Source: Pipra filicauda (Eukaryota > Chordata > Aves > Passeriformes > Pipridae). From it: DNA of 64,000 nucleotides. Where the stretch lies: the NCBI RefSeq assembly GCF_003945595.2, contig NW_024104430.1, positions 186,001 to 250,000 on the forward strand. The letters run 5' to 3'. This document shows positions 47,543-61,190 of this stretch, one piece after another. The notes under the pieces were generated by a model. That model did no database searches. It saw nothing but the letters and a program-made list of their open reading frames with translations, and was not told the origin of the DNA. How positions within the stretch are numbered: position 1 is the stretch's first letter; every line of letters begins with the position of its first letter. The translations under genes were made by a program, and so were the position numbers.

Positions 47543-50092
47543 AACAAACAATATAATGATATTTCTCTAAAAACAAATTATATTTTTTAGAGGTCAAGGT
47601 AATGTTTTTTAGAAAAACAAAACTTCTTGAAAGATATAGCAAAGAACTTGTTGTTTGTTAACAATTTTTTTTCTATAATCAATTAAATTTTAATGCTGGT
47701 TTTGGTTGTGCTCACATAATACATATATAATTAACAGAATTCTGCCAACTCTTCACCCTGTTTACTGATTTGCATGCTTTTTCTGCTCCATATCCTGTCT
47801 TTTCTTTCCAGTTTAGGAGTTACTTTATCTATTTTTGTGTATTCAAAGTACAATTCTCTTAAAGCTTTGGGAAATTAATAAAAATTGTCCACAACCAGCT
47901 GAATGCAGAATAAAGTGTTTCTTCAGTGGCGCCTTGCTGATACGTTTCTGAATTTTCTCTAATGAGTCAAATAATATCTAAACCTCTGTCTCTAAACTTG
48001 ACAATTTTTTAATGCCATTTTTCCTTCTAATTCTGCTCTGCATGTAGTCAAGGATAAAAAAAGTCCCTTCCAGGAGACAGTGCCATTCCACTTCCATAAC
48101 TGTGCATAGCAAATCTCGAGCTCTCCATTTTTTCAATAAGTAACTGACTTACTGTTGAAGTTGCCTTTCCCCAACATTTTCAGTCAACGCAGCCAACAAG
48201 AATAAAAACAATGGGCAAAGACAGTCTGAAAGCACTGAGTTGCTTAAATAACTCTTACTATGTTCACTGTAATTACATCCCACCCAGCAGTACTTCCCTA
48301 CTCTTTTCTTTAACACTGCTCTCCATCCTTCCTTCAATTAACAGTGCTTTCCACTTGCATGTAATTCACATTACACGTGATGCCACCCAGAATGGTGGCA
48401 TTCAAAACCATTGAAAAAATAATTTTTTTTCATATTAATTAGTGGAAACTGAAGCCTACCTGGCATTTGATCAGTCTACAACGAGTCATCAATAGAATAA
48501 TGGAAAAACAGTTACAATCTAACACCAAAATGGACTAGATGATGACATTTAGTGCTGCTATTTGCTTTGTATTTCTTTAAGCACCAGCAGATGGACTTCA
48601 GACAAAATTTTGGGCATCTGTTTTTAAAAATCGTTGCCTAAAACAATTTCATGATTGAGACATGCTGTTCACTAACAGTCATCTCCTTCCACAGTTTGAA
48701 ATTTTTGGTTGACATGTGTATGGCAGTCTACCAATTAGATTTTACCCCATTTGAAAAGCAAAGTGCTTGACTAGTTGGAAAATTATATGGGACAATATAA
48801 TAAAGCAGGCATCTTGAAACAGACCTAATCAGGTCAAAAAACAAGTATATATTAAGGCAGGATATAATATTTTGATAAAAAGAAAATCAAATACGTTTAT
48901 TTTTAAAAGAAATGTTTATTTTATTCTTTACTTGCTTGAAGCACAAATGAACACTACTTTTTCCAGTGTGAAAGGAAAATAAGGGACACCTGCTTTTTTG
49001 GTAGTTAGAGCTCTAGACCTGTAATCCTATCAGAATGAATCGTAATTTATCATGTGAATGGTAGGTAGGACTGTTTATCACCTAGAAACCCTGGAACAAC
49101 TGCAACTAGATTTTTACAGAAAAGCTAAATTCTGTATCATTATGAATATGTTTATTTTATAACCCATTAAATTAATCTGTATGTTTGTAGTAATATGTTA
49201 GGATTTACCTTCATCTGAGCAGTCAATACGTTGTACTAGACATGGGTTTCTATGAATCGACAGTTTCATAAATTTAGAGGTAAAGCAAGGTATGGGGAAA
49301 AAATAAGCCACAACCAAAAGAAACAAACAAAAAACCACCACCAAAAACTATTGCTTTGAGAGCTGTTGGGTTAAGCAAATGTGACATTTAAAAAAGGAAG
49401 AGAAAGAGAGAGAGCTCCAAACAATGATATTCAGACCTGACATAAGCCCCTCTGAAGAACAAGTTTTGATTCAACTCATTTGGCACAGGAGTTGTTCCTG
49501 CTTTGATTTTGGATCCTGTGACAAGACATCTCTTTCTTTAAATCCCCAGTTCCCACACCAAAGTGATATTGGTCAGAGTCATCAGTTCACAAAATTACTT
49601 ATCAAGTTAGTACTGTTGTAAGATTTTATTCTCACAAATGACCTGTAATTCCAGATACTCTTCTATTTATTCTCTTTTTGAAAAGTCACTTATCATCCCA
49701 CTTAGGAAAACGAGTGTTCTTAAGATAGACATGCTTAAAAATGCTCAAATCACTAGTTGTTAGAAAAACACAGCTCAGACTTCCAAAAAAAAGGTAGAGG
49801 GATGAAAATCATGAGCAGCCAAGGAAATTTTCCAAAGAAATGAAAAAGGAAGTAAAATAATAAAACTTATTTTAGAAGTGCTATGTGGTAAAATATCTCA
49901 TCTACATTGAACACTGAGGAAAATGCAGTATATAAAAGAGGAAATTAAACTACTTTAAAAATGTAAGAGAAGCAATTTTCTCAGTGTTCTTCCATTAAGA
50001 TTATTTATTTCATACTCTAGATTGACTGTATTTTTTCTACAGTTTTCATAATTACATGGACAGGTTTAAAAAAAAACTTCATTTTTTTCAAG

Positions 50093-50180
50093 AGAAAGAA
50101 AAAATAGAGAACACATCTCCCTCTGAATGTAAAGAGGAAACTACTTCAGGATACCTCCTGAGTCTTTTGATCTTTTTAAG
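50093..50180 (+). other. weak exon-like segment
   Basis: This 88-base segment lies between an acceptor-like CTTCATTTTTTTCAAG and an excellent donor-like TTTAAG-GTAAGTC. One frame is open. After two bases it reads KEKIENTSPSECKEETTSG and then YLLSLLIFL, ending in a hydrophobic run. The start is A-rich and the acceptor is average. I rate this as the least likely of the exon candidates. Confidence 0.15.
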
Positions 50181-50456
50181 GTAAGTCTTATCTGCTATTT
50201 ACATTTAACATGCAGTGTACAATTTAGCTACAGCCTAATGCAAAATGTACATTTCTGATAGCAGCTTATTTCTACCTGAACAGATCTGAGATAATTTATT
50301 ACTTTTAAAGTGTAAGGACATGCACTAGATCAGATTTTCACAGGATTATACCCTATTGTTTCACTGGTTCCCCCTGCCCTGGCTAAATGTTTTAGGCAAG
50401 TCAGTTTTGTTCCATTTTTGGTCTTTCTAGAAAAGAAATTGGCAGTCATGGTAGAT

Positions 50457-50522
50457 TTAAAAAAAAATTAAATTAATAATTAATTTAATAATTAATTATT
50501 AATGTCACAATTTTAATAATTA
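50457..50522. repeat. AT-rich palindromic tract
   Basis: The tract consists almost wholly of TTAAT and AATTA blocks and contains the perfect 18-base palindrome TTAATAATTAATTATTAA (50485-50502). It abuts the 5' end of the next CR1 copy. Confidence 0.85.
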
Positions 50523-51030
50523 TGTCCATCTCTGAGGTCCTCAGAACAAGAAAGACATCAACCTGTTGGAGCTAGTCCAGAAGAGGGCCATGAAGATGGT
50601 TAAAGGGATGGATCATCTCTTGTGAAGACAGGTTGAGCAAGTTGGGATTGTTCAACCTGGAGAAGAGAAGGCTCCTGCAAGGCATTACTGTGGCCTTTCA
50701 GTACCTATAGAGGGCCTAAAACAGAGCCAGAGAGGAAGTTTTTACAAGGTTATGTAGTCATAAAACAGGGGAGAATGGCTTTAAAATATTAGAAGAAATT
50801 TTTCCTAATCAATAGAAATTCTTTACTCTGAGGATGGTAAGGCACTAGAACAGGTTGGTCAGAGAAGCTGTGGATGCCCCATCCCTGCAAGTGCTCAAGG
50901 CCAGGTTGGATGGAGCTCTGAGCAACCTGGTCTGGTGGAAGGTGTCCCTGCCCGTGGCAGGGGGGTTGGAACTAAATGATCTTTAAAGTCCCTTCCAACC
51001 CAAACCATTCTCTGATTCTCTGATTCTATA
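50523..51030 (+). mobile_element. CR1 LINE 3' portion
   Basis: This is a plus-strand CR1 copy with a full 3' end. It starts at the TCCATCTCTGAGGTCCTCAG stretch, runs through AGAAAGACATCAACCTGTTG, TTGTTCAACCTGGAGAAGAG, GGCACTAGAACAGGTTGGTC, GATGCCCCATCCCTGCAAGT, GGCCAGGTTGGATGGAGCTC and GTCCCTGCCCGTGGCAGGGG, and ends with tandem CTGATTCT units. The 3' half is better preserved than the other CR1 copies here. No coding capacity remains. Confidence 0.96.
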
Positions 51031-52657
51031 AAAGAAGCATAAGTAGGCAAGGAAGTTTGTAAGAAATTATAACATGTACACATATTATTTTCAGCATTGT
51101 ATTCTGCAATTCCTATGTATTTATTACTACAGTAGTACTTAAGTGTCATAATTGAGGTTGCCTGTATAAGGCTGAGTATTTTAAGTTACAAAACGTAGCG
51201 CACTTTCTGCCTAGTACACCCACAACTAAATGCAACTCCAGCCGATGTAAATGGGATCCATGTGTTTGCACTTGCATTCTGTATTTTTCCAATCCAACTG
51301 TGCCTCTGCAGTAAAATTAGAAGCAAACAATAAGGTTAAATTGCCACCTTGTTGAGAATTTTAAACTCATACTTGCAATTCACAGGTTGCAACCCTTCAT
51401 CTAAGTTTTGTGGCAACAACTAGCACAATCTATTGATTTTTATGAAGAAGCAATAATACTAAGAAATGTGATTTCACTTCTGGATGCTGACAGGATGCAG
51501 ACAAAACTTTAAAATAAACTCAGAAGAATGAAGAATCACTGAAATTAATAAGTTGCACCCATGTGCACTATTTTCTGACATCCAAAGAGACAGAGGATTT
51601 CTGTGTGTTAGGGTGCAATAGTCAAAATAGAGGTACTAGAGACAAAGTTAAGGTAGAATAGTAGCATAGAACTGCCTCAAAAATCAAGTAACTAATAATG
51701 GGGGAGACAAGGTATAGGCCACCTCTTCAGTTCCTTATCATTACTGCCAAGTGCTGAGTGTAGATTACTAGTTCTTATACAAAGTATAATGTGATTTGTG
51801 ATTTGTTTATAGGTTACTAGAGTACCAAGTCATCTCCTCTGCCCCAAGGTTCATCATGCACAGCTAGACTGGACTTAATAAGATGGAGTTGACCTTATGG
51901 GAGTATCTTCAGTGTGAGACAGAAGTCACACAACATTTAAACTCACTGGTCCCAAAATGCTCAACTCAGAATACTCCTAATTTATGGAATAATTCACATC
52001 TATTCATTTCCACTTAGGTTTTCTTCTAACACACAGCTAAGAAAACAGTCAGTCAGGTTTTATTTCATCCTTGTTTTGTGTACTTTCGTAGAAACAAAAC
52101 CGACTACAAATTTTTAATAATTTCAATGTGATTCATAAATATATCTCTGTCCTTTGTTGGTAGAGTTTAGTTTAAGTTGGTGGGGTTTTTTTAACATAAA
52201 TATTGATCAATACAATGATGAATAAAGCCTTTTAAGCATTATTTTTAGAAAGCATTCAAGTGATTCACACCACTTTTTTTTTATAATATTATTCTCTGAA
52301 TATATTTCTCTTTTTCTTCTAAAGTCAAAGGAGACAGAAAACTTCTCAAGAGAATAAATCAGAGTACCCAAGCTTGGTCTTCTGAACCATTCCTTTGGTG
52401 GAGGCTATTTTTTACCACTGGCCATAGATTAGATTTCTTCTATTTCAAGTCAGTCTTTCCTAATGCAGCACCCTAGTATTGCTGCTGTTAATATCAATGG
52501 AATTTTTTCACCAATGCTGAATACTTTTGAAAATTATACTTTTTGTATCCAAGCTACTTCTTTTGAATTCATTCACAGAATCCCTTGAAATAACATCTCG
52601 TCCTGTTTATTTTCCTTAATGTCTCTGGTTTTGCAGCTGTACTGCAAGATTTTTATC
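51031..52657. other. AT-rich unique DNA, no gene seen
   Basis: No gene, RNA or interspersed repeat is recognised. Confidence 0.5.
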
Positions 52658-52832
52658 CACAGAATCATAGAATCATTAAGGTTGGAAAAGACCTCCGAGA
52701 TCATCAAGTCCAACCTGCGACTGATCACCGTGTTCTCAAGTAGACCATGGCACTGAGTGCCATGGCCAGTCATTTCTTGAACACTCTTAGGGATGGTGAC
52801 TCTACCATTTCCCTGGGCAGTCCATTCCACTT
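52658..52832 (-). mobile_element. CR1 LINE 3' terminus
   Basis: This is a minus-strand CR1 3' end. The left border reads CACAGAATCATAGAATCATT, then AAGGTTGGAAAAGACCTCCG, AGATCATCAAGTCCAACCTG, AGTGCCATGGCCAGTCATTT, ACTCTTAGGGATGGTGACTC and CCCTGGGCAGTCCATTCCA. It is cut off at about 52832. It belongs to the same broad subfamily type as the copy at 402-808, to judge by the AAAAGACCTCC block. Confidence 0.93.
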
Positions 52833-55800
52833 GCAGTAGTGGCATGGAGTGGCACAAGACCACAACTGATCCACCATGTCAGAGTGCAAAGGCCTCCTAC
52901 AGATCAGTCAGACTCTGTTTACATAATACACTGTTGGTTGACTCTGAGTATAAAACATGGAAAATTTATATGAGTTTTGTGCAAAACTATTTGTAAACAC
53001 TGAAGTCATCAACCATGTCAACTATCTCATTTACTACATTTGTGTTTTATACAAAAGAATCAATTTCAAGAGTATTAGTGAAGTTTTGTGGATCTTGTTA
53101 ATTGTTATTTATTATTCTTATAATCATCGTTATTTTTGGCTTTGTGTAACACCATCAGTAAAATGAAACATGTAGGAGTCTTCCACCATATTCTATAAAT
53201 GTCCAAAAGCATGGTTATAAGTCCCCTATGAAAAATTCTTTCTCATGGATAGTGTCAATATCAAACAAAATCGACCCTGATGGAGTAGATGACTCAGAGC
53301 ATGCAACAGTATGCACTGGCTGGAAAGGCTTCTTGATGCTGAAGTAGTATCTGAAGTAAAAGCTTACAATATGAGGAAATTTAAAGACTGATGCGGATAA
53401 GACTCTGTATGGATCTCCCAGTAGTCCTTAACTACTGATCGATGTAGAGAATTCAGTATTCAATGAGAATTTGATAATTACCTGGTTTATATGAAGTTCC
53501 ACCAAAAGACATGAATCTACTAATACTGATAATGATAAATACGTGACAAAGGTTTGCAGATTAGGGCTATATCAAACTATGTAGCCTCTACTGGAAAGCA
53601 AAAATCAGTTTAGGAGATAGGAATTAGGCTGTGATTTCAGTTTGTCTCATGTCAATGTAGTCATATCTGTTGAAGTCCCAAAGCTGTCGGAAACAACCCA
53701 TGAAGTCTTCAGCTAGGACACAATGTGAAGTGCTGAAAATTTGTGAACTAAAGTCAACTTAAGCGCAAAAGCTGTCTTGCTGTGAATTGCCTCTTATTTT
53801 GTAATGGAAAAACTAAATTGCATCCTATCAGTCTGTATAATGGAAAATATGAATGAAAGCACATAAAATCAGTGTCATATACTTCTGCTGCTACACTGTA
53901 AGATCATTCACCTACATACTGAAGCTAGTTGCTCTACAAACTGTGAGATGAAACAAGAAGGCTCTGGCACCAGTAGCTCTAGCTAAAATTCCACATCTGG
54001 AACTGCTTAGTAATGTATATGTAAAAATTATTTTGATAGACAACACAATATAATCCCACTCAGACAACATTACACTCCTAAGTAATGTTGCCAGCTCAAC
54101 TTGCTAATTCTAACACTATCAATAGGTATAGATTTTCTACTGTTATATTTGCCACGTCTCATAGTTAAGTTTTTAGTTAAATACTGGAGGCATTGATCCT
54201 GTAGAAGGACAGATGTAACATAGGAACTATATTTTTCTTCAGATTAATTCCTCCTGCTGGTTTATGAATAGCTGATATTCCAGTATAACAGAGAAATCCA
54301 AGCAGCTGTAGCAATTAGACATGACAAAACATTTTCCACATACTGTTTTGTCTAATGAACTGCCAGAAAGTGCAGTTTCCCTGACTTTTAATTACTGCAC
54401 CACCCACAGTTAGGACAAGTTCACCTACCTCTTCGGTCTGAGACTTAATTCATCTTCTAAAATATGTCTTTATGAAAAGTGAGGGTTCCCAGTTTGGACT
54501 TCTGCTAAACAGTGCAATGCAACAAAAAAGGTAATGTTATGGTAAGCAGTGTGTTTTGTAATGGCTATCCTTTTTCATTTAGAAAGACATTCATTCAATC
54601 CTATCTAGTGGATTCTCTGCCTTCACAAATCAATGAATTCGATTGTCCAAAGTAAGGTCAGACTTCACTTGACAAATGTCAAGCATTTCACTTATAATAT
54701 CTTGGATGAATTAATAGACTGAAAAGGAAACAGTATTAATACTCTGCTGTATCTAAGATTCCAAGGAAATTCTCCTCAATCACTTGTGATATTTTATAAA
54801 GCTTAATTTTAACTGTTGAAAAAAGGGTATTTCACTGTAATTATGTCTAAACATGCATTAAGGCTGAAATCTTGCAAATGTGGGTAATAGAACTTTTTAG
54901 TTAAAATATTATTCTCTGAATCTGAAATACAGAGTTGTTTGCATTATACATTTTCAGAAACATTTTCCTCTTTCTGTATTTTTATTTTATTAACAGGATT
55001 CTTATAAAGAAGAATTTTTTATTCTTCTTGCCACCAATAAAAACCTTCCTTTATATGATTTTTTTATAGTAATGTTATAACATATACAATGAGAACATAA
55101 GATTGTTGAAACAAGGCATCTGCACACATAAGCTATACACATAAACTGTATACTTTTTGTAACTGCAGTGCTCCAATAGATATGAGACAATTAACTGCTA
55201 AATAAAATCTTCATTCAGAACAAAAGAGATCTCTGTCAGTCTCCCTTAGTGTATACTTTAAGACTAAACTCAAAGCAGGGTCATTGCAAATCTTCACACT
55301 AAATGATACGTAGACACTTGTTTACTGATAGCCACAAGTCAAAGAATGCCTGGGGAAACCCTACCAAACTCAGCTTCCCACAGTCACAGACAAGACCAAT
55401 TATTCTCCAGGGTGGAAAGGCCAGTGATTCTGAGACAAACTAAAGTGCAATTAAAATTTTAAACAGGAAGACCAAGAGATCTTGGGGTGTTTTCTGCAAG
55501 AGTATTTTAGATCTGTGGAACCCTCTCCAGAAATTCTTTATGGAGAAACATCTGCATCTCCTCAGACAAAAAGGTCAACTGATGACAGATAAGAATATGA
55601 GTGTGTTTTCAGAGGTTTGCATAGAGGTGGCATGAACACTTGTAGTTGGTCATGGAGAGGAGGACGATAAACAAAATCGATATACAGGGAGCTAAGAGAT
55701 GCCCAAGAATTCCCGCAGATAATGCAGCATGTTGAAGTAACTCAGGATTCAGGTTCCTGCGCTGCCTGAACCAACCCCTTAAGCCATATGAATGAGTGAA

Positions 55801-57219
55801 AACATTGATCTATTCTTTTAAGGTAATGCTCACCAGGTAATGCTTGGTGAGAAGGTTGGGCATAGGGAAAGAAAAAAAATACTTGGTGGCAGGAAGGCTG
55901 AGCAATATTCTGCTTCATTTTTTGTGTTTAAAGATTATTAGTAATGGAGGAGAATAAGAGCATTTGAAAAGCAGTTTTGCCTCTTCTGTGAAGTGACCAT
56001 TTTATGTATAGAACATAACATTTAGATAGGAGATCATATCTGATACAAATTATCAGAGTGCTCAGATGTTGCCTTGTAGTCAAGACGCAGCCTCATATTT
56101 CTGCAGATATGTGTCTTTCAGTGTTCCAGCAAAGTGAACACTAATCCATCTTATCTTGAAAAAGGAGGAGTTTTCTGCACTGCTTTCCTATCATTTGGGA
56201 TTATCTACTGAGGAGGAATACTTAATTTAAATATTGTTTTTAAATGGGCACTAGTTTTATAACACTAGATTTTATGAATCCAGAGAAATTTTAAGCAATA
56301 ATATAAAAAACTTACTGCTTGTTATTTCAGTTTGGAAAAATATCCATTAAATTCTCAGTAAAATAAAAGTCAGAAGACTTGAGTGTCAAAATATCTCTCT
56401 TGCTCAAGAGAGACACTTGTAAAAAGACGAATAGGATTAAAAGATCTAAAATTATGCATACAAGTTGAGTGATCTCAGGCCTTTATTACATGTCACATAC
56501 TGAAACATAGAAACATTTGTTATAAGTTGTTACTATAAACCACACAGACAGTCTTGATCAGAAAAATTCTTTATAGCTGAAAAAGAAAATTAATTCTGCA
56601 AACTGTGTGGCAAACTGGGTTGTTGGCTACAGTAAATCTAGACTAATCCCTCCATGAAAACTCTTGAGACTACATTACATTTTTAGTGTAATATATCTAT
56701 AACCGTACAGGTTCTGTGTTGAGGTTCCACACAAATAAAACTGTCCTAAAAATAATTATTAATTTTCACACCAATATTTATATAAAGATTCATATTTCAT
56801 TACTTCTGGTGAAAGAGGAAAGGATGTAATTTACAGTGTTGTAGGGTGGGGGGTTTTTGTACTAGTAGGAAATTCCTTAAGATACTAAATTTTACACTTT
56901 TATACTCAAATGAACTAAACAAATGTACTGCTAGTAAGAACATTTTTTAAAAAAATCTTGCATATCTTCAGTTAGAAAGCAGCTGCTATGACCTTTCTCA
57001 ATTTTTAATGCTCTGACAGGATGGTTCTCCTAGAAATTAAGTTATACCTTCAAGATAAAACAAAGAAACAAAAAAATCTGTTTGCTTGCTTCCTTAACAG
57101 GAAAGGAAGGCAACACAAAAAAATCAGACCTACAGCTTTTTGAGGACAAATTTAAACAGGGCTAGGAACCATCTTACAAAGACAAAATAATTCTGTCTTT
57201 CAGACTGGCACAAGAGATC
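52833..57219. other. AT-rich unique DNA
   Basis: No gene or interspersed repeat is recognised. A small hairpin sits at 55829-55851 (CTCACCA and TGGTGAG with a 9-base loop), overlapping a direct repeat of GGTAATGCT. Confidence 0.5.
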
Positions 57220-57490
57220 TGTTCATCCCCTAGCCTGTACTGATACTGGGGGTTGCCCTGACCCAGGTGCAGCATCTTGGACTTGTTGAACTTCATGAGG
57301 TTCTCATGGACCCACTTGAACTTGTACAGCTCCCCCTGGATGGCATCCCATCCTTGTGGTGTGTCAACTGCACCTCAGCTTGCTGAGAGTGCACTTGATC
57401 TCACTGTATATGTCATTGATAAAGGTATTAAAGAACACTGGTCCTAAGACAAAGCCCAGGGGGACCTGACTGTGTCAACAGCCTTAAGGT
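57220..57490 (-). mobile_element. CR1 LINE, reverse transcriptase fragment
   Basis: This is an internal CR1 piece on the minus strand with no 3' end. Read on the minus strand from about 57475 it gives a decayed RT block, LGFVLGPVFFNTFINDI then CTLSKL, followed after frame changes by the region coding NLMKFNKSK, whose antisense is visible as TTGGACTTGTTGAACTTCAT. The catalytic FADDTKLG stretch that should follow CTLSKL is missing, removed by a deletion of some 20 bases near 57378. The copy is dead. Confidence 0.87.
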
Positions 57491-59749
57491 GGATACTGGT
57501 GATGAATGATGTCCCTCAGGGGTCTGTTCATTTTTAATGAATGCTTCATTAAAAAACTAATCAGCCTTTTGATTAACCAAGGCACTTGACCCAGACTTCA
57601 GTAAAATCAATGGGCTGCCCTGCTCATCTCACCCCACTCCAAGAGCAGTCAAGTTGTCTAAGCATGTAAAATTTCAAATCTTTGAAGTGTCAGATATTCA
57701 CTTAGGACCAGCAGATGTGATGGGACTAAGAGATACCCTTACACTTCTACAGGTGAGAGTCAGTAAGAGACCTGCAGTATCTAATACGATTTAGATACCT
57801 ATGGTAAAAGTATCAAATTCCCAACATTTTGAGAAGTCTGTGAGATACAGTTTACTGTGTTGTCATGTCAGATTGGATGGAGAAGCCACATGATACTGAT
57901 ACTCAATCCTTATGGAAAAAACAAACTGACACAAAAATAAATGCAAGAGCTTTGTGCTTCTATACAAACTGCCTTTGACAGTTTTCATATTAAGTCCTTT
58001 GCTAACCACACATTTTCAAAGCCATATTGTGTAGTACTTTGTAAAAGAAGTGCACACAGTATCTTATAGATTTAATGATTAATCATATACAGATTGTACA
58101 AACTATATAATCACAAAGCATAGAAGTATTTTGTTTTATAGATTGATAAGTGTAAAAACAGTACATTTTATGGAGATTTTAAAGACAGATTTCTGAAGAA
58201 GTTTGGGAGAAAGTTGTCTTCAGAAAATGCCATGATTTCAAATTACATTTGATCAAAAGAAGGAGTATTCTAAATCAGATTTAACTAATCCTTAAGCGAG
58301 GGTTGTTCAAAGTTCAGAGTGGAAATGAAACAGAACTGCAGTTAAAGGATGAGGTCACAATGAATTCTTCTCATAGCAAGAACTTAGGTTTGGATTTCTG
58401 CCATCTCCCTCTCGGATTGATGTTTCTCACGTGATTTCAGCATTGTGTAAAACAAGCAAAATAAATAAATAAATAAACCATATCCTCTTAAAGTAGATTA
58501 AAATCAGGGATTTTATTTGACATAAAGTTTAAGAATATTGACAATGGAATCTTAACATTAGTTGGGAATATCCAGTATCATTTGTTCTGATTACATGAAG
58601 GAACCACTTTCCTGACCATGGGACTCTTGTGAATATTGTCTTCTGATGTTTTGTTCCTGGTCTAGGGAACCAAGTATATTGCTCGATATTGTGTGTGATT
58701 CCTGGTGGTTGAAAAGAAAACCTCATTCAGTTTCAAACGACTGAGAATGGACGGTTGTTTTCCCTTTATTTCTTCCAAAATTTTTAAATTATGTTATTTG
58801 AAATTATGTTTTAATATAAAGCAAAAGAAAGATGTAGATAAAATCTACAATAATCTTGTTCCTATACAGGTTCTCCTTAAAAGACTGCATGAAAAAAAAA
58901 ACATACAGCTGCAATCAAATAGATTTTTGCAATCTTTGTCAAATGAAAAGTCAAGGCCATACTAAGGTGGAAAGCAACATAGAGATTGAGATGGAATTTT
59001 AAGAGTTTAAATTAATGTTATAAAACAAAAATATATTTAGGCTGCTTCATCTACAGTATCTATATCTTAATCTTACATAGGGTTTTTCACTCAGAAGTGC
59101 CCCAGAGAAATTCTGTGGAAACACTAGGAAATAGATAGAATTTCCACTGCCCTGTAATAATGAAGGAAAACCATTGTCTTTCTGGTCTTCCTATAGATGA
59201 TAATTTCCTAAATGAGTGGGATGTCATGATGCCCTTTAGGTTTACATTTAAGATCATGGACACATGGTTCTAATGAATTTTAATGGATCCTTAGAAGTTT
59301 TGTAACATTATTCAGTAGTTTGTAGTAGTAGTACACTTTGTGCATTAATAATAAACATATATTCATTTTCAAACCAGCTGATAGAACAGCACATGGTCTT
59401 CCTAAAAAAATAGATTGGGAAAAATGTTATACCAATTGCTCCAAAAATAATAATTAAAAAGGTACATATCAACAGCAAGGAAGTTGAGTATAAGGCAACT
59501 GTTTACTGAAGCAAGGCTTTCATTCATTCTTAGACAGTTTCAATATAATTTGTACCTGAATGAGTATATCGTGGGTCGGACTTCATTTGGGTTACAGCCT
59601 AAAGAGAAGGGTTCAGGAAAAGAGACATGTTCCTACAGAAGTGATGAGACTTATTCTTGTTCATTAGAGCATCAGTGTTTCTCAGTTTAGAAGCAGACAC
59701 AATCTATTGAAGTTTTAGTGAATGCATCTGGCCATGATCACTCTGACTG
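57491..59749. other. AT-rich unique DNA
   Basis: No gene is recognised. An AAAT tetranucleotide run of about five units lies at 58458-58477. Confidence 0.5.
58458..58477 (+). repeat. (AAAT)5 microsatellite
   Basis: About five perfect AAAT units in AT-rich DNA. Confidence 0.9.
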
Positions 59750-60650
59750 ACTTGCGGTACAGAGTGAAACCATCAGAAGTCACCCGGAGGAGGCCAGGCT
59801 CCAAGTCCACTCACAGGCAATGTTAGATGGTTAGCCAGCTTCAAGTAGGTCCAACTCTATTATCTGACATGAATTAGGGAAGATATCCTCCTGTCTCTAC
59901 TGTTTTTACAAGAAAAAGGACAGAATTTTAGGGACTATTTAGGGTTTGTTCTTTTACCATGAATGAACTAGAAATAACTCAATGAAATGTTTCCCAACTA
60001 CAGCACTATTATTATTATCATTCATTTATTCTCCAGTCAGTAGGCTGGTATGCAAAGGACCTTTTTCTGATACTCAGTGATAATGAGGTACTGGGTGACT
60101 AATAAGAGCCCCATCAACTGCAGGGCAGCCACGTTCCGTGTGCTCTGAGTCCCTGAGAGCTTCCAGGAGCACGGCTGTTACATGAGGAGGATGAGCCAGG
60201 AGCCACAGGGACCCAACCAGCAGGAGGGAAGAGCCCTCACCAAGAAAGGCTCAGCCCTGTGACACCTGAGCATGGCAAGAAGGGCAGGGCTGCTGACAAT
60301 AGCAGGTTGTAGCAGCAGTCCAGTGATACTTAGACAAAGTCATAGTGGCAAGTCAGGTCCAAATTCCATCCAAGAAGTGCACCCAACAAGTCAGGAACAG
60401 CAGAAGACAGACATTGGTCTGGAAACAGCAGCAGCACAGACCCAGAGGGGAACGGGGGCCCAGTCTGAACTGAAATAGGACTCCTGGGTCATAGGCAGGG
60501 GAATGAGGAGGCCCTGGTGAAGCCAGTGAGGGCCATTAAGACCTTCTTACTGCAGTGAGAAGCATCCCATCCCTACTGTCTTACTGTCTCCAGACCCTGC
60601 AGGGCATGGCTTTTAAACCCAGGCATTGCTCACAGTGAAAGGAAAGGTGC
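59750..60650. other. GC-richer block, unclassified, possibly repeat-derived
   Basis: This block is clearly richer in G and C than its neighbours, chiefly at 60110-60620. It has phrases such as GGAGGAGGCCAGGCTCCAAG (about 59785), GCACCCAACAAGTCAGGAAC (about 60380) and ATGAGGAGGCCCTGGTGAAG (about 60505) that remind me of an avian dispersed repeat which I cannot name. An AT-rich stretch (about 59880-60080) separates two parts. No terminal TG/CA pair or target duplication was found. A 68-codon plus frame (60272-60478) is unlike any protein I know. Confidence 0.4.
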
Positions 60651-60717
60651 AGCGGGTATAAATCAGTTGGCACAGAGAGCCAAGGACCATTACCATGATC
60701 TATTATTTCTCCTACAG

Positions 60718-60806
60718 GAGCAGTTATAGTCAAAGGTTTCACTGCTCTTGGCACTGCAGATAAGAGCTCTTCCTCACAGGGATCACTGCTCTGCTTTGTA
60801 AGGCAG
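60718..60806 (+). other. exon-like segment, unconfirmed
   Basis: This 89-base segment has both a good acceptor-like border (TCTATTATTTCTCCTACAG, ending at 60717) and a good donor-like border (GGCAG-GTAAGG). After two bases one frame is open and reads AVIVKGFTALGTADKSSSSQ, then GSLLCFVRQ, ending in phase 0. A 94-codon frame on the opposite strand also crosses it (60581-60865), which shows how few stops this GC-richer patch has and lowers the weight of the open frame. It could be an exon of a coding or noncoding transcript, or chance. Confidence 0.25.
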
Positions 60807-60865
60807 GTAAGGAAACAGGGGCATAAAGGGGAAGAAAGATGGATGAATTGTGTAATTCTGTGCAA

Positions 60866-61155
60866 TGAAAAGCACTTTCACATCAGCTCCTGTTTAAATA
60901 GTTAATGAGAGTTGCTCAGTTTTTCTTTGCTCCCTCCCCTACCTGAGGTTCATAAAGCCAACTGTGGGAGCTCTGAACTGTTGAAGAGAATCCAATTAAC
61001 TCATTTTTCTCATTTAACTTTGACAATTTAATTAGTTTCATTGTTTATAAGGTTTATGTTTATAGATATATGTGTTTATGTCCCAGTGATGTCTTTAAAA
61101 CACTGTACTGGGCTGTTTCTTCTTTGGAGTTAAGTTTTTTGGGGGTTTTTTTGGT

Positions 61156-61190
<35 letters not shown>

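Larger units (their letters stand above)
44321..50092. other. AT-rich unique DNA, candidate noncoding element inside
   Basis: No gene is recognised. The block at about 45860-46010 is compositionally even and contains GTAAATTAATTATGCCTTTG and CACCTGTGACTTCCTG, with homeodomain and E-box type sites, which resembles vertebrate conserved noncoding elements. A 92-codon plus frame (47173-47451) has no recognised relative. Confidence 0.45.

Noticed and set aside
47384..47590. Frame encoding alternating Ser-Tyr residues.
   Set aside because: It is produced by the ATTCTT simple repeat.
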